Positions 11,221 to 22,649 of a stretch of 45,360 nt of DNA are shown here, piece after piece. The position numbers and the translations under genes were made by a program. How positions within the stretch are numbered: position 1 is the first letter of the stretch; every line of letters begins with the position of its first letter. The notes beneath the pieces are model-generated. The model was not told where the DNA came from and searched no databases. It worked only from the letters and a program-made list of their open reading frames with translations. The stretch lies in NCBI GenBank assembly GCA_001970855.1, contig LSSN01001162.1, positions 1 through 45,360 on the forward strand, written 5' to 3'. The DNA comes from Smittium culicis. Lineage: Eukaryota; Kickxellomycota; Harpellomycetes; Harpellales; Legeriomycetaceae.

Positions 11221-13507
11221 ATGGATACAGATTTCATTCCATTTGATTTGGAATCTAACTTTACCCCTTACTTAGATTCGATAAAGGGAGTTAAGGCAGA
11301 TATTAGCTCCCCCCTCCAAGATGGTGAAATACAGGGCGAATCTTCAAGCGACGAATCATTGATTAAGACCATAAGCAAAAAAAGACAAAGAGATAATAGC
11401 AATGATGACACTTATAATGATTCAAGTGCATATAACTTTCAAAATAATTATCATTCATCAAATCAAAAAAAAATCAACGAATCTAAATCAGGTTTGAATC
11501 GAGATCAAAACTTGGATCCTGCAACAATGTTGAGCTTTAAAGGCGAAAAGTTACCCCCTTGGGTTAAGCCGAAAAGGAGATCGCCATCAGAAATTGATTT
11601 GCCAGTGGAACAAATGTAAGATAAAAAATTGTTTCTTTTTACGCATCTATGATAAAATCAACTTTTTAATTTATTTTTACCCTTTTATTAAAAAAAGACT
11701 AAACAAGGAGGTTCAAGATTTTATCGATTATATTTCTCCTACTGCTGAGGAGCATGCTATCCGTGGTTGGGTTTTAGATAAGCTCAGGCTTGCTTTAAAA
11801 AACTTATTTAAACCAACTGATAATAAAAATGCAGAAGTGATTTGTTTTGGCAGTTATTTAACTGCCTTATATTTACCTTCCAGCGATTTGGATGTTGCAG
11901 TATTAATAACGCACAAAGATACGGGAAAAATATGCGAAGAATATGAAGATAGATTGACAAAAACTAAGCTATTGCATAAAATTGCAAACACTATTAAAAA
12001 AAATGGATTTTGTGACTTCTGCGAGATTATTTCTGGCGCACGAGTCCCATTAGTAAAGACAACTGAAAAACACAGCAAAATATCTATTGATATTTCTATT
12101 AATGCTACAAGCGGTATCAAAACTGCAGCAATAATGGATAATTTTCTAAAAAAAGACTTTCCTGTAACATTAAGAGGGCTAGTTCTAATAGTTAAGCAAT
12201 ACTTGATGCAAAGACATATGAACGAAGTTTTTACTGGTGGACTAGGATCATATGCAACTGTTTTATTAGTTGTATCTTTTTTACAACATCACCCTAAAGT
12301 TTCTTCCCATAGTTGTAGCGTACAAGAAAATATAGGAATCTTGCTAATAGAATTCTTTGAATTATATGGAAAGCGATTCAATTACGAGCACACCGGTATT
12401 GTTGTTGCAAATGGCGGAAAATATGTTAAAAAAGAGCTACCTTATCATGGTGCCAGAAACGAATTTGAAAAAAAATCTCAGCTTTTATACCTTGAAGATC
12501 CTGGCGATGCTCATAATGACGTTGCTAAAAGTACTTTCGGTATGATGCGAATTAAAAAATCATTCAGTTACGCATACAGTATGCTATCCGATTCAGTTTA
12601 TAAATACCATCAAATAAGGAAGCTTGGTACTACACTTAATAGCCTATCTGAGGATAACAACAGTCAAATGGATAATTCACCAAGCCACAAAAAAAGGCAC
12701 ATCAACATCAAAGGAAGGAAATCGTCTAACGTAGAGCCTGAATTAAAATACGATCTAAGTATGCCTGTGAGCTTCTTGTCGAGCATTTTAAATATTAGCA
12801 ACCACATTTTAAAGAAAAGAGTTAATTACGCAGAACTATTTTACAAAAACGTTTTTCAGAATGAGTTGGGCGTTAAATATGAGCCTAAAATGGTTGATTT
12901 TATGAACGATGTCTCTTTCAATGAGGTTACAAGTACTCATAAAGTTTTCACTCCTAGCCCACAAGATACCAGCGATGATATCGACCCATCAATCAAAAAG
13001 GAAAAAACATTAAAGTCTTTGATTGATAAGTTTGACCCACCTGGATCACCCACTTATATTGCAGCAAGCTCTGAATCTTCGGAAGATGAGGAACCTGAAC
13101 CCCCAAAAAAAGCTGGTGGTAGCAGCAATTTTAATCATAATAGCAAAGCAAAGAAAAAAAACAAAAAGCAAAAAAAAAATCCTAAAAAGCCAGCGAAGAA
13201 GGAAATAAATAAGGACACTAATATTCAAATAAAAAACAGCTCCTCAAGCTCTTTAATGAAACTTATTTCAAGCGCAGAAGGGGGTGTTAAACCAATCCAA
13301 GCAATTCCTGATAAACCAAAGCCTAAAGACAATACCATTATTCATACAAGCAATGAAAGCTATATTAAAAAATATGATACCAGAGCGCTAGGTGCAGTTA
13401 AAAATAATCTTCATCTTTCCAAGCGTCGCGCACGATCACAAGCACGAGCAGTAGAGCGAGCTCAAGTTCGAGCAAATTTCGAAATGGAAAACTTTCCAAG
13501 GAGCTGA
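11221..13507 (+). CDS. Trf4/Trf5-type non-canonical poly(A) polymerase (two exons)
   Basis: Homologue of the Trf4/Trf5/Cid14 (PAPD5/7) nucleotidyltransferases, which in the TRAMP complex oligoadenylate aberrant nuclear RNAs for exosome decay. Exons are 11221-11615 and 11698-13507; the 82-bp intron starts GTAAGA and the junction codon ATA joins VEQ to LNKEVQDF, giving 734 residues. Residues 1-130 are an acidic, disordered leader ending LPPWVKPKRR. The catalytic core has GSYLTALYLPSSDLDVAVL (G183-S184, D195, D197) and the third aspartate in SIDISINA (D263). The PAP-associated part contains LEDPGDAHNDVAKSTFGM, the family's nucleotide-recognition region. The tail has a Lys-rich block (about residues 600-630) and a basic end, probable nuclear targeting or RNA contacts. 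The ATG at 11221 has A at -3. Family certain; Trf4 versus Trf5 not separable. Confidence 0.93.
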
Positions 13508-13790
13508 AGTTAGTGTTTTAAAGAGTGTAGAAAATAAGTAAAGGGATGACATTAGCTTTAATTATATATATTTTTAGACTTTATAATCTTGCATATATTT
13601 TCAAATTAAGCACATGCTGCTATTTTTTTTATATTTATTTGAAGTTTATTGGTGTTTTAGCGGCGCTGAAATATAAATAAAAAACAAAACATAATATAGA
13701 TATTTTTTAATAATGGATAAAGTTATAATTAAAAATAGATATTTGAAGCCTTCGCGTGTGAGACTATTTAGAAATATCTTATTAAGAGGA
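13508..13790. terminator. Shared 3' UTR/terminator interval between convergent genes
   Basis: The Trf4-like gene (+) and the TRIC gene (-) converge with 283 bp between stop codons. The interval is AT-rich with AATAAA-like motifs near 13672-13680. Exact cleavage sites cannot be read from sequence. Confidence 0.4.
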
Positions 13791-14801
13791 TCAGTTCTTT
13801 TTAACTTTTTTAGAGACTTTCTTTGCTTTTAAAATATCAAAGAATCTTCTAGAGTCGTTAAACGCCTTAAAGCCTAGAAGGGAGGCGCAGATGGATCCAA
13901 CGACCAACTTAGCTTCATAGTTGGTTAGCTTAGGAATGAACGCAAATACAATGCTGTCCAAATACTGAGATAAGGGGAAATTAGGTGCGGCAGACGAAAA
14001 GGTCCACAATCTGGCAGTTAGGATATAAACTACAGTGCTTAGAATTGACGCTTTAAAATCAAGAGGGACAGCATTAAAAATCGAAGGTGATTGGAATCTC
14101 CAGTTAGTAGATTGAAGGGAGAATATATCAGCCACTAAGCCTCCACCATGACCAGTTATAGCTCCAATTACAAGCATGGCAACAAGAGAAGAGGATATCG
14201 CGGAGTCTTTAAGTTTGTATTTGACTAAATCAACGCCCCCTGTTGAAATAGAATAGCCTTTAACAAGGCCATCAAGAGTTGAAAGCACTAGGTCAGTGTA
14301 AGGGCCGAAAGATTGCAGAAAGTTGAATAAAAGATCACCGGGCATAAATGCAACTGACCAATATACCAAACTAATAATCGGAGAAGAATGGTATACATGA
14401 TATAGAAATTATCAAACGAAGTTTGTAAGCAAAAAAAACGAAAAAAGGAAGGAAAAAGAATCAAAGAGCAAGAGAAGTAGTGCTTACAAGTTCATTGGTA
14501 AAAGAAGGTTACTTTCGAGCCAAGGCTGTGGTAACCCTAAAAGAAGCGCAGCAACGGCAGAGCCTCCAAAAGAATACACCATCATAACGACAGATTCCTG
14601 CCAAAGTGACATGCGCCCTTTGATGAAGAAGGTCTTTTTCAAGTCATATGCTACACGTAGCGAATGAATCAATAGGGCTACGGTTACTGGAAAATAAGCA
14701 GTTTCGCTAAAGCTTATATTAGAGTTCAAAAACGCAGGAACTGTTAGTGAGGCCTTTTCAAAGTATGATGAAAACAAAGTTTGAGAGCTTTTAGAATCCA
14801 T
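13791..14801 (-). CDS. TRIC-type (TMEM38-like) intracellular cation channel (two exons)
   Basis: Predicted trimeric intracellular cation channel of the ER/nuclear membrane; in animals TRIC channels carry K+ counter-current during Ca2+ release, and fungi have shorter-studied homologues. Exons are 14801-14488 and 14370-13791; the 117-bp intron has donor GTAAGC and acceptor TTATTAG, and the junction codon TTT joins PMN to LVYWSVAFMPGDLL. Product 297 residues, a normal TRIC length. Several hydrophobic helices are seen (for example LWQESVVMMVYSFGGSAVAALLLG, VYWSVAFMPGDLLFNFLQ, SSLVAMLVIGAITGHGGGL). The SPGDL-like FMPGDL and the Gly-rich GHGGGLVADIF correspond to TRIC signature positions. The C-terminus ends K-V-K-K-N, fitting a KxKxx ER-retrieval signal. 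The phosphoinositide-binding KEV motif of animal TRICs is not obvious. Channel activity is inferred from family. Confidence 0.82.
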
Positions 14802-15483
14802 TGTTTAAATTTAACAAGAAAAAGTTAATAGCAGCAGCTTTTAATAATAGTCGACGAAGCGAATAATAAATACAAAGAATTTGAAATACAGATTGAGAAA
14901 AGCTGAACTATAAATATATTAAAAACTATGCTATATATAAAATTATTAAAGTAATAGAAAAAAGTAATTTATAATTTGAGGAGAACTTTTGTTCAATTTA
15001 TTAATGCAGCTATTTTGTGAGAATTTTTGGAAAGCTAATTAGCATATTTATTCGCTTAACAGCTCAGAAATTAAGCTGTTTAAATTGTAAATAGGTGTAT
15101 TTTATACTAGATAGGGTGGGGGGAAATATTTCTCTGAAACAGCTTTTTTCCCTTCTAAAATTTACAAGCGAATATTTTTTATTTACTTTATTATAATGAA
15201 CTTTAACTACTTTATAAAATAATAGCTTTTGGTTAGAAACCCTTTCTAAAGCAGTATTCAACATTTAGAAATCATTCGATACTACTAGTTTTTTTTTTTT
15301 TTTTACAGCGAATACACAATATACAATAAAGCTAATAAACATGTGAAATAACATAATTTATTTGGTTTGCGCTTTACCTTTTCTACAATAATTCTAATAG
15401 CGTGTAAGTTGCTTGTTTTTAATGTTGTTCTGGTATTTGTACATATTAAAAAAATATTAAATACTGGTGAATATCAGCAATAA
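14802..15483. other. Intergenic: TRIC promoter and Mpv17-gene 3' UTR
   Basis: Both flanking genes are on the minus strand. The 682 bp are AT-rich with a run of 16 T at 15289-15304. A 66-codon minus-strand open stretch (15064-15264) has no recognisable motif and biased AT-driven composition; I do not count it as a gene. Confidence 0.5.
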
Positions 15484-16272
15484 TTATCTGGAATTTATAA
15501 AGCTTAAATAAGAGTTCCAAAGAATGCCAAAAAAGCTTGATGCAGGAACTCTCAAATGGAGCGGAATTATTGAAAAGTTTAGCATCTGGAATAGTGGCCA
15601 AATCATATAGTTTGCCAAAAGAGCGCTCATATACTTTGAAATATCGATTCTGAATCCTTCTTTTTGCTCAGACTCTGTTTCTGTAAGCTGCATGAAAGCA
15701 AAAAACAACAGCAGTCCTATAGGCGCAAATACTATCTGATCAACAGCCACTCTTTTCGAAACCGCTTTAAATTTTTCGATTTTTGACTGTTGCCATTCAT
15801 TCTCATTCATTATATACTCGCTTTCATTTCCTTCAGCAAATACTTTTTCTTTCATTCGAAATTCAGAGACCGGAGATCTCTTTACACCTAATACGCTTCC
15901 TAAACTAACTGATGATGTATTTTCTTCCTTTTTGATTCTACTCTTATTCAAGAGCTTTGGTTTATCTTTATTTATGTACGCCATTTTATCAGTTGGGAAC
16001 TTCTTGTTCAATATTGTATACCATTTGAAAACCACTGGACCCATCAAAAGCCCCCAAGCTGCAAATCTCATACTCCTTTCAAAGTTAAATTTATTTTCAG
16101 ACAATTTAAAAGATATCATTCCATTTTTTTGCCCTATTTCGATTTTTTGACTTATACCATCTCCAATAACGCCGAGTATAGCATTCGTTATGGACATCAA
16201 CTTTATTGGATGATTTGAGGCTGCTGAAGTCCATGATCGCACTACTTTTTGTGCCATTGAGGTCATTTTCAT
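15484..16272 (-). CDS. Mpv17/Sym1/PMP22 family membrane protein
   Basis: Mpv17-family proteins are four-helix membrane proteins; yeast Sym1 and human MPV17 sit in the inner mitochondrial membrane, PMP22/PXMP2 in peroxisomes. Here 262 residues from a single exon. Family marks in order: SNHPIKLMSITNAILGVIGDGISQ (residues 19-42), RSMRFAAWGLLMGPVVFKWY, then DQIVFAPIGLLLFF, NYMIWPLFQMLNFSIIPLHLR and the closing WNSYLSF. Between the second and third helices is a long charged insertion (about residues 95-170, rich in K, E and S), which explains the excess over the usual 175-200 residues. Three in-frame Met codons (residues 1, 3, 6) could start the protein; the basic, Ser-rich N-terminus (QKVVRSWTSAASNHP) is compatible with mitochondrial targeting. 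Organelle assignment is inference. Confidence 0.9.
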   Translation of the reverse strand: MKMTSMAQKVVRSWTSAASNHPIKLMSITNAILGVIGDGISQKIEIGQKNGMISFKLSENKFNFERSMRFAAWGLLMGPVVFKWYTILNKKFPTDKMAYINKDKPKLLNKSRIKKEENTSSVSLGSVLGVKRSPVSEFRMKEKVFAEGNESEYIMNENEWQQSKIEKFKAVSKRVAVDQIVFAPIGLLLFFAFMQLTETESEQKEGFRIDISKYMSALLANYMIWPLFQMLNFSIIPLHLRVPASSFFGILWNSYLSFINSR

Positions 16273-17390
16273 AATTTAGCTTGTAGTCTTTTCACGCTTT
16301 AAAGATTTGTTTATTGAAAGCGATGTATAAATTATTATCAGCTCATGAAAGAATGCCAAATTTACAATAGTATGTATTTTCTAGTCCTTTGGTTTTATAC
16401 ATGTTTTAAATGCCAAGAGTGGCACCAAATATGTTGGGGTTGAAATATTATTAATTTTTCTATGTAATAATTTGGATTTTCTATATGTTTGTGTTTATGT
16501 GGTAAATTCCTATTCTACTTTTCATATCATCCTTTCATTGCATATTTATTTTTGTAATAAATACAAACTAATAAATTAGAAATGTATGGCCTATATAAAA
16601 TATCACCGACCCTCTATCGATTATATTACTCAAATGATTGGACTAACAAAGTTTAACCAGAAAATAGATAAGATAGGGCGAAAACAGTGAATTATCATCA
16701 TGTAAAGCGCACCGCATCTAACAAATCAACCTGTGCATCTAAAAAATAACATACTAGAATTTTACAAATAGCTATTATCAGCCAAACACTTTAATAAAGT
16801 GTAAATTTCTATAATTAAAGTATGCTAATAAAAAAAAGAGCGTTTCTGAATCTAAATAAATAAGTTAGCCATTTTACAGACTTATATGTATAAACATCCA
16901 CGTACCTATATTATTATGTAGTTTATACTTTAAAAAGTTTTCGTTTTGAGTATTTCATGATCTCGGCTTAAATAATGTATATTAAATAATTACTCAAATA
17001 AAATGGTTTTTATATTACAATCGATTTTAAATTTTTTTAAAAAGAAAACACACTATATCTCAGTGGTATAAATTCGAGTTTAGATATTTGATAGACAGAT
17101 TTAAAAAAAAAATGCAACTAACGAGAAAGGGAATTCTTAAACTTTTTAAAAAAAAGTATCAGAATGTTTATTTATAATGTAAATATTCCAGATACATATT
17201 AATGATAATCTATTTAATACCTTTATATAAGGCTTTATTATTTTTATGGAAAATATTAATTGTAGTGTCTAAATAGATGCCTGGTATAATCGGTTACATT
17301 GTAGTTAGTAATAAAAGCCATTTTGATAAATAGAGCATCTAACAATCTTAAAATAAAAAGCTTTTGCAATTATTTTTTTCAAGAAAAAAT
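16273..17390. other. Intergenic: Mpv17-gene promoter side and 3' flank of the CECR2-like gene
   Basis: 1.1 kb of AT-rich sequence. I see no ORF with coding character, no RNA gene and no repeat copy shared with the rest of the window. Confidence 0.5.
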
Positions 17391-19141
17391 TCAAAACTCC
17401 GAATAGTTTGGCTTTGATCGTAGCTGAATCCTCAAAGACTTCTTTAGCGGAAGTGCTGGTACTTTTTTTTCGCGCAATCTTCGCTCGTTTCTCTAATTAA
17501 TGAGCAATAAAAATACACATTAACAATCAAATTATAATTGTGTATTTATTTGCTCTAAATGTAGTATCTTATATCAAAATCTTTATTCAAATTTTAAAAT
17601 ATATACCTTTATTATTTTAAAAATATTCTCCAAAAGATCATCAGTGAATTTTGATAGCAGCTCTCTATCTTGCTTTCGTTTTGATTTCTTTAATATGTCC
17701 AGGTATCCAATCCAATCAGACTGAGTGACACACAATAGCTCCCACGTATCTCCATTATTTTCCAAATTTCCTGTTATTACATCATAATCTGGAACGTATT
17801 TTTTAGAGCCACAATCTTTAGAATCGGTGATATTACTTCTACTTTTAGTTCTGACAACACCAGTAGATTTACCCATAAACATTGATAAATTTGTTTGCCT
17901 TGGTTTTCCATTGTTTTTTTTAATAGAAAGATCTTGAGTTATTACTCTTCGCTTTTTTGAAAATGTTGGGTCGTGATCAAAAGTAAGTCGATAAAGTCTA
18001 GTTTCTAAATATATTTAATGAAATTAAAAAACAGGTCTAAATTTTCCTGGAAATAGCCTTATAAATAAGTCTAGAAATTTTAAGAGAAAATAATTATAAA
18101 GAGTAACTTACCATTGAGAATGAAATAATAACGATTACTATGGTCCATTCCAATAGGGTTCATTCTCTATGTAGAGTTTAAGAAGTATGAAAGATTAAAA
18201 TATTAAATTTATATAAAAGCGTGAAATTATAATTATAATTATAATAATAATAATAATAATACCAAACTCTGTATATCCTGCTGCTCCTTTGCAAAGTTAG
18301 GCTTATTTTCAAAAAAATCTAAATATTTTTCACAAAGCTTGTTCAGTATTAAAACCTATATTACAGAACAAAAAAGATGGAATAAATATATGTACAAGCT
18401 TAATTTGTATTTTTTATTAAATTTATATTTGTTATACCTTTGTATATATATCAAACTTAAAAAAATTTTTGATCTTTTCTTCAGCTTCCTCATATTGAGC
18501 AGTTGAATAATCTAAATAATCTGCTAAATCTAATTAAAACAGTTTGATGTTATAACATACAAAAATTCTATAGATAATAGCGTTGAAGGTATCTTTAATT
18601 CGAATTAATATCACTCATAAAGATAAAAAATATGAGTTATAAACAGTATTAATACCAGCATCATTCTTCGAAAAAGCATCTAAAGGCTCTAATCCCAAGC
18701 TTTTCCAAGCTTTTCTTAAGCATACGTCAAAATCATCTTTATCACTAAAAAAAGATAGTTATTACGTCAAACGGAATTATAAATAGTAGCTAAATATATA
18801 TTTACCTTGAAAATTTAATATTAGTAGTTTTTTTTACAAGCTTAGTTAGTAACGTTTTTAACCATTCGTTTTCATATTGAACCAAAATAGATCTTTCTAA
18901 AAGCTGGTGAAAAGTGTATTAACAGTTATATGTTAAGTTATAGCGCAATTCTTGAAAATTATTTTAAATTAAAGAAATTATAAAATACATACAGAAATAA
19001 TGTTATAAAATACAATTTATTCGTTACCTCGATGCAAAAATTTTCAAGCTTCAGAGAGTCCTGAAAAAGGATTAGAAATTGCCCGACAGAGGCGAAATCT
19101 CTCATTCCAATTAGATTTAAACTTTCGGGTAAATCGTTCAT
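17391..19141 (-). CDS. CECR2-like DDT/WHIM (WSD) domain chromatin-remodelling protein (eight exons)
   Basis: Exons: 19141-19028, 18903-18806, 18744-18656, 18529-18438, 18355-18263, 18166-18112, 18004-17607, 17492-17391. All seven introns are GT-AG and all phases agree; total 1041 nt, 346 residues. The N-terminus is DDT-like (LPESLNLIGMRDFASVGQFL, then a helical segment). A WHIM-type block follows: KVLILNKLCEKYLD, then LRMNPIGMDHSNRYYFIL and ETRLYRL (compare the pLGxDxxGxxYWxF...RLY pattern of WSD/WHIM2). Last comes WELLCVTQSDWIGYLDILKK...LLSKFTDDLLENI, the W-L-L-C...W...L segment found in CECR2. DDT/WHIM proteins are non-catalytic subunits of ISWI-type remodellers, the DDT-WHIM surface acting as a protein ruler on linker DNA. 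There is no bromodomain. The ATG at 19141 is the first good start in frame; extra upstream exons cannot be excluded. The tail is basic (KKSLRIQLRSKP). Confidence 0.8.
18167..18262 (-). repeat. TAT/AAT microsatellite filling the start of intron 5 of the CECR2-like gene
   Basis: On the coding strand the intron begins GTATTATTATTATT... and continues into TATAATTATAATT; the trinucleotide tract starts at the 5' splice site itself (about 18225-18262 on the plus strand). Length changes would alter the donor's immediate downstream context. Confidence 0.8.
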
Positions 19142-20999
19142 ATTTTCAAGAATCTTCAATAAAATAAATATAACTGTACGTGATTTTGAATAAATAATTT
19201 TGTTTTTCTTCGTTAGCTAAATACTCAGTATTTAGGTGATAAAGTAATACAACTATAAATTCTTCTATTAAATATATTATTTTGAAGAATAAAGATTGCT
19301 GAGAGTATTAACAAATGAATTAACTGCGCTTTTTAGCTGAAAATATATATCATCGATGCTTTACCTTTTTTTTAACACGAAAAGATGTAGATCGAAAAAA
19401 ACCTCAAAATTAGCCTCGAATTAGCGCCCTTAAAAACTTTTTACAGCATATAATAGGTGGTCGATGCTTGAGCAAAAAGATTCTCTATTGGCCTGTTTTA
19501 TTATTTATTATTCTCAGTTTTTAATGTTTTTTTAGTGGCTTTAAAGACTAACCTTGCCTTAAGCCAATGCCCAGTTGGTATGGAGCTGCTAGAGCGGCCG
19601 AAGGGGATTGGTTGAAAAAAAAAATTTGATATTATTTTAACTTTTTAAATTTTTTATAATAGTTTCTAAAATATTTTTAAAATATGTTATATAAACTCTT
19701 TGAGACAAAAAAAAAGTTATAGATCAACCTTTATTTTACATTTTCGATGTGGTATTATTTAATACCCGTTTTTAGCGTCTCAGGTAGCAAATTTTTTGGG
19801 TACCTTAGATTAAATTAATATTTGAACCGTTTTAATATATCTATTTATTAGTAAAATTTAATATAAATCTATAAAAAAAATTTATTCGTGATTATGGTCA
19901 AGTAAATAGAATATTTCTATAAATATGAATCGTTTTTTGAAAAAAAAGATGATTTTTGTGATAATTGTAAATGTGTTTTTTTTTTTATATATAATGGCAT
20001 ATTTAATGGATTTTTGGAATTTATATTAATATTTTATACACTGGCGAATATGCTCTATGATTTTACATTTTTTAATTGCGTGAAAATTTTATTTCGTTGA
20101 TAAAATAGAATTATTAAACCAAAATATGTCAGATAATATTTAGTTTATGGATATAGCAACTTAGTAGATTAGTTGATGAGCTATCATTAATGAATTTTAA
20201 GTATTTTTGTATCTAAATTTAAATTTAAATTTCAAAAAATTATCATTATCATTTAAATATTTATACCTTGTAATAATAATAAAAATTATAATATCAATAA
20301 GATTTGCTGAGGCTATAATATATATTCTTTATGTTTATAAAGCAATATAATCTACGACTCTCATTGAAAAAAAAGGTTTTACAAAATAAACCGTATAATA
20401 CTTGAAATAATTATATTTCTATTGGTTAATAACTTGAATAAAAAGTTAGTATATTGTATAATAAAAAAAATAAAAATTATAATTGTGAATATAAAATATT
20501 TTTTTAATTAAAGCCGTAAGTGATTTCTGAGCTTTTCTATATGAAATTGTGATTTTGTTGTAGTTAGAATTCATGATCATATATTATATTGTATAATTAT
20601 TCTGATTTTTAAATTTCTAAAACGGATTATCTTATAGGATAATACATACATATATTATTCTTTAAAAAAATTATCTCTAAGCTTCTTGATGTTTAGTTCT
20701 TTACTGTACTTTTTAAATACGCATAAAATGGGCTTGATGATAATATACCTTAGTATTAAAACTGGTTTTATATTGCTATAACCTTAGCATTTGGTTCTTT
20801 TTTTACTAAGAGGACGTTTTTAGAAAAAAAAATATAGTGAGTAAAAAAAATTAAACTACTATCCAAATAAACGTATGACCGATTTTAGTTATCAAGCCAT
20901 TTTAGAATTAATCGAGCTCTTTAGGAAGTAGATTAATTCATATTAAACGAGGTTAGAGGACATATTAAGCGTTTCTATATTTTTGGTTGAAAAGAAATC
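19142..20999. other. AT-rich intergenic region with one GC-richer RT-like patch
   Basis: Upstream side of the CECR2-like gene, so its promoter and any 5' exons would be here. Most is featureless A/T. One GC-richer patch at about 19525-19615 is described separately. No other gene seen. Confidence 0.5.
19525..19615 (-). mobile_element. Possible LINE reverse-transcriptase fragment
   Basis: On the minus strand one frame reads S-A-A-L-A-A-P-Y-Q-L-G-I-G-L-R-Q-G, then a stop and S-L-K-P. LINE RTs have a G[LIV]RQGCPLSP motif at the equivalent place; here the Cys codon would have become TAG. It is only about 30 codons, isolated, with no flanking RT motifs found, so it may also be chance or an unplaced exon. 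Confidence 0.35.
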
Positions 21000-21131
21000 A
21001 AAAATTATACAACAATAAAAATAGAGAATAAAATGAACTATAAAAATTATACAACAATAAAAATAGAGAATAAAATGAACTATAAAAATTATACAACAAT
21101 AAAAATAGAGAATAAAATGAACTATAAAAAT
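21000..21131. repeat. 42-bp tandem repeat, about 3.1 copies
   Basis: Exact period of 42 bp: the phrase AAAAATTATACAACAATAAA recurs at 21000, 21042 and 21084, and a fourth partial unit begins at 21126. The three full copies look identical. Because 42 is divisible by 3, all frames stay open and produce repeated peptides (NYKNYTTIKIENKM on plus, FYCCIIFIVHFILY on minus); I read these as artefacts of the repeat. Confidence 0.92.
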
Positions 21132-22649
21132 TTTTCGTTGTATAAATATAAACTGCGCTTTAGAATTATGCTTATCACCTTTCAAAAAAGGTATGGGGAC
21201 GGATGGGAGGGGATTAATAATGTAACATCTCCATCTAACACCAATTACTTGAGCTCTATAGATCTCAGGTAATTATAGTATTATAATTCAGGGAAGATAA
21301 ATTTTAAATTATAAAAATTATAAAATTTTCGAAGTCAAGTTATTCGGAGAATTTTATGAGATTCAATAATATGTATCAAATAAATTATATTTTCCCCAAA
21401 ATATATGAAAAAAGAATCTATCTGAGGATACCCGATAGTTAGCTGCAAAGTATGCACCAATATCTATAATTTTGGTTTCATTGTACCTAGATCGAAAGAG
21501 TTATAAGTATGAAATCGACATACTATCCCTTTTAATGATATTTAGGGATAAAATCTATGATTTATAATTAATAAATAATAGTATTTATTATTAATCAATC
21601 ACTATTTTTAGAATTCAGGGCCAAAAAAAGAGAACATTTCTATCTTTTTTTTAATATTTCAATTGAAATCATATGGCCATCAATGATCTGCGTATGATCC
21701 TACTTGATACAGCTTCTATATCGGCCTCTCAATCAATTTCTTTTTTTCCAGTATTATCACTAATTTAACGCACCACGATTAATAAGGGTACGTTCATTTC
21801 TGGAACTGAAACCCCCTGTGAAGATTAGAATAAAATATAACCTTGAAGTCACATTTTTGGTTTGAATGTAAGAAAGAACTTTATAATCTGCTAAATAATT
21901 ACAAGATAGGTGAGATAACAAGTACTCGACTAAAAAAATATCTAATCAAACATCATATAATGCCATTTTGAGCTCGAGAATATCAGATCATTAGATGAAT
22001 CAGATGAATATCCATAGAAAGTTAACAGTTCGGAGTTATTGAGCCTACTTTCAGTTTGTATTCAGTATAGATTTAGTCAGTTAGCCTTAAATTCGAGGAG
22101 CTGAAATCTATGTTTTTTAGCCAATTATATTTTCATTAGGTTAAAAATCTCAATTTGGTAGGGCTATATCTGTATTGAAAACATACCCGTCGATCTTATG
22201 AAATGATAATATCAACGGCGAAAGTTCACAGGCCTTGGATTTCGAGGATACACATCTGGTCCTCTACAGCATGAAGAAATAGTGCATTTTTATCGAGAGA
22301 AGCGATTTTCCGCTTTTCGGATCAGAAATTTTTCTTTTTATTGTAGTATCAGAGTTTAAGATACGTAGAGGTAAATTTAGTCCGCAAAAATCCTGTTAAT
22401 TTTCAAATCGGATTCACTAATTTTATTTAAAACGTTCTTAAAAAACTTCTGTATGTTCTGTGCAAATAAACCCAAAAAAGAGCAAGTTAAATATTTTTGA
22501 GCCTTAAATATTTGAAGTTCACAAAATTCTAACCAAACGCTCGTAATTCAATGAATAATTTGTATTATTTCTTCACTTTTTGATGACTGTAAATATTAAT
22601 CAGCTTTTCGAATTTCTTTTAGGTCAGAGAAATTTCTGCTTGATCACAA

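Noticed and set aside
11594..11697. Read-through N-terminus of the Trf4-like second exon (MICQWNKCKIKNCFF...)
   Set aside because: The stretch is the 82-bp intron translated; GT-AG splicing with matching phase gives a conserved join.
17583..17606. C-terminal VYILKFE of the CECR2-like last long exon
   Set aside because: It follows AAG|GTATAT, a donor; the exon at 17492-17391 continues in phase with a basic tail and a stop.
20943..21272. Overlapping 79-80-codon ORFs on both strands
   Set aside because: Generated by the 42-bp repeat whose period is a multiple of three.
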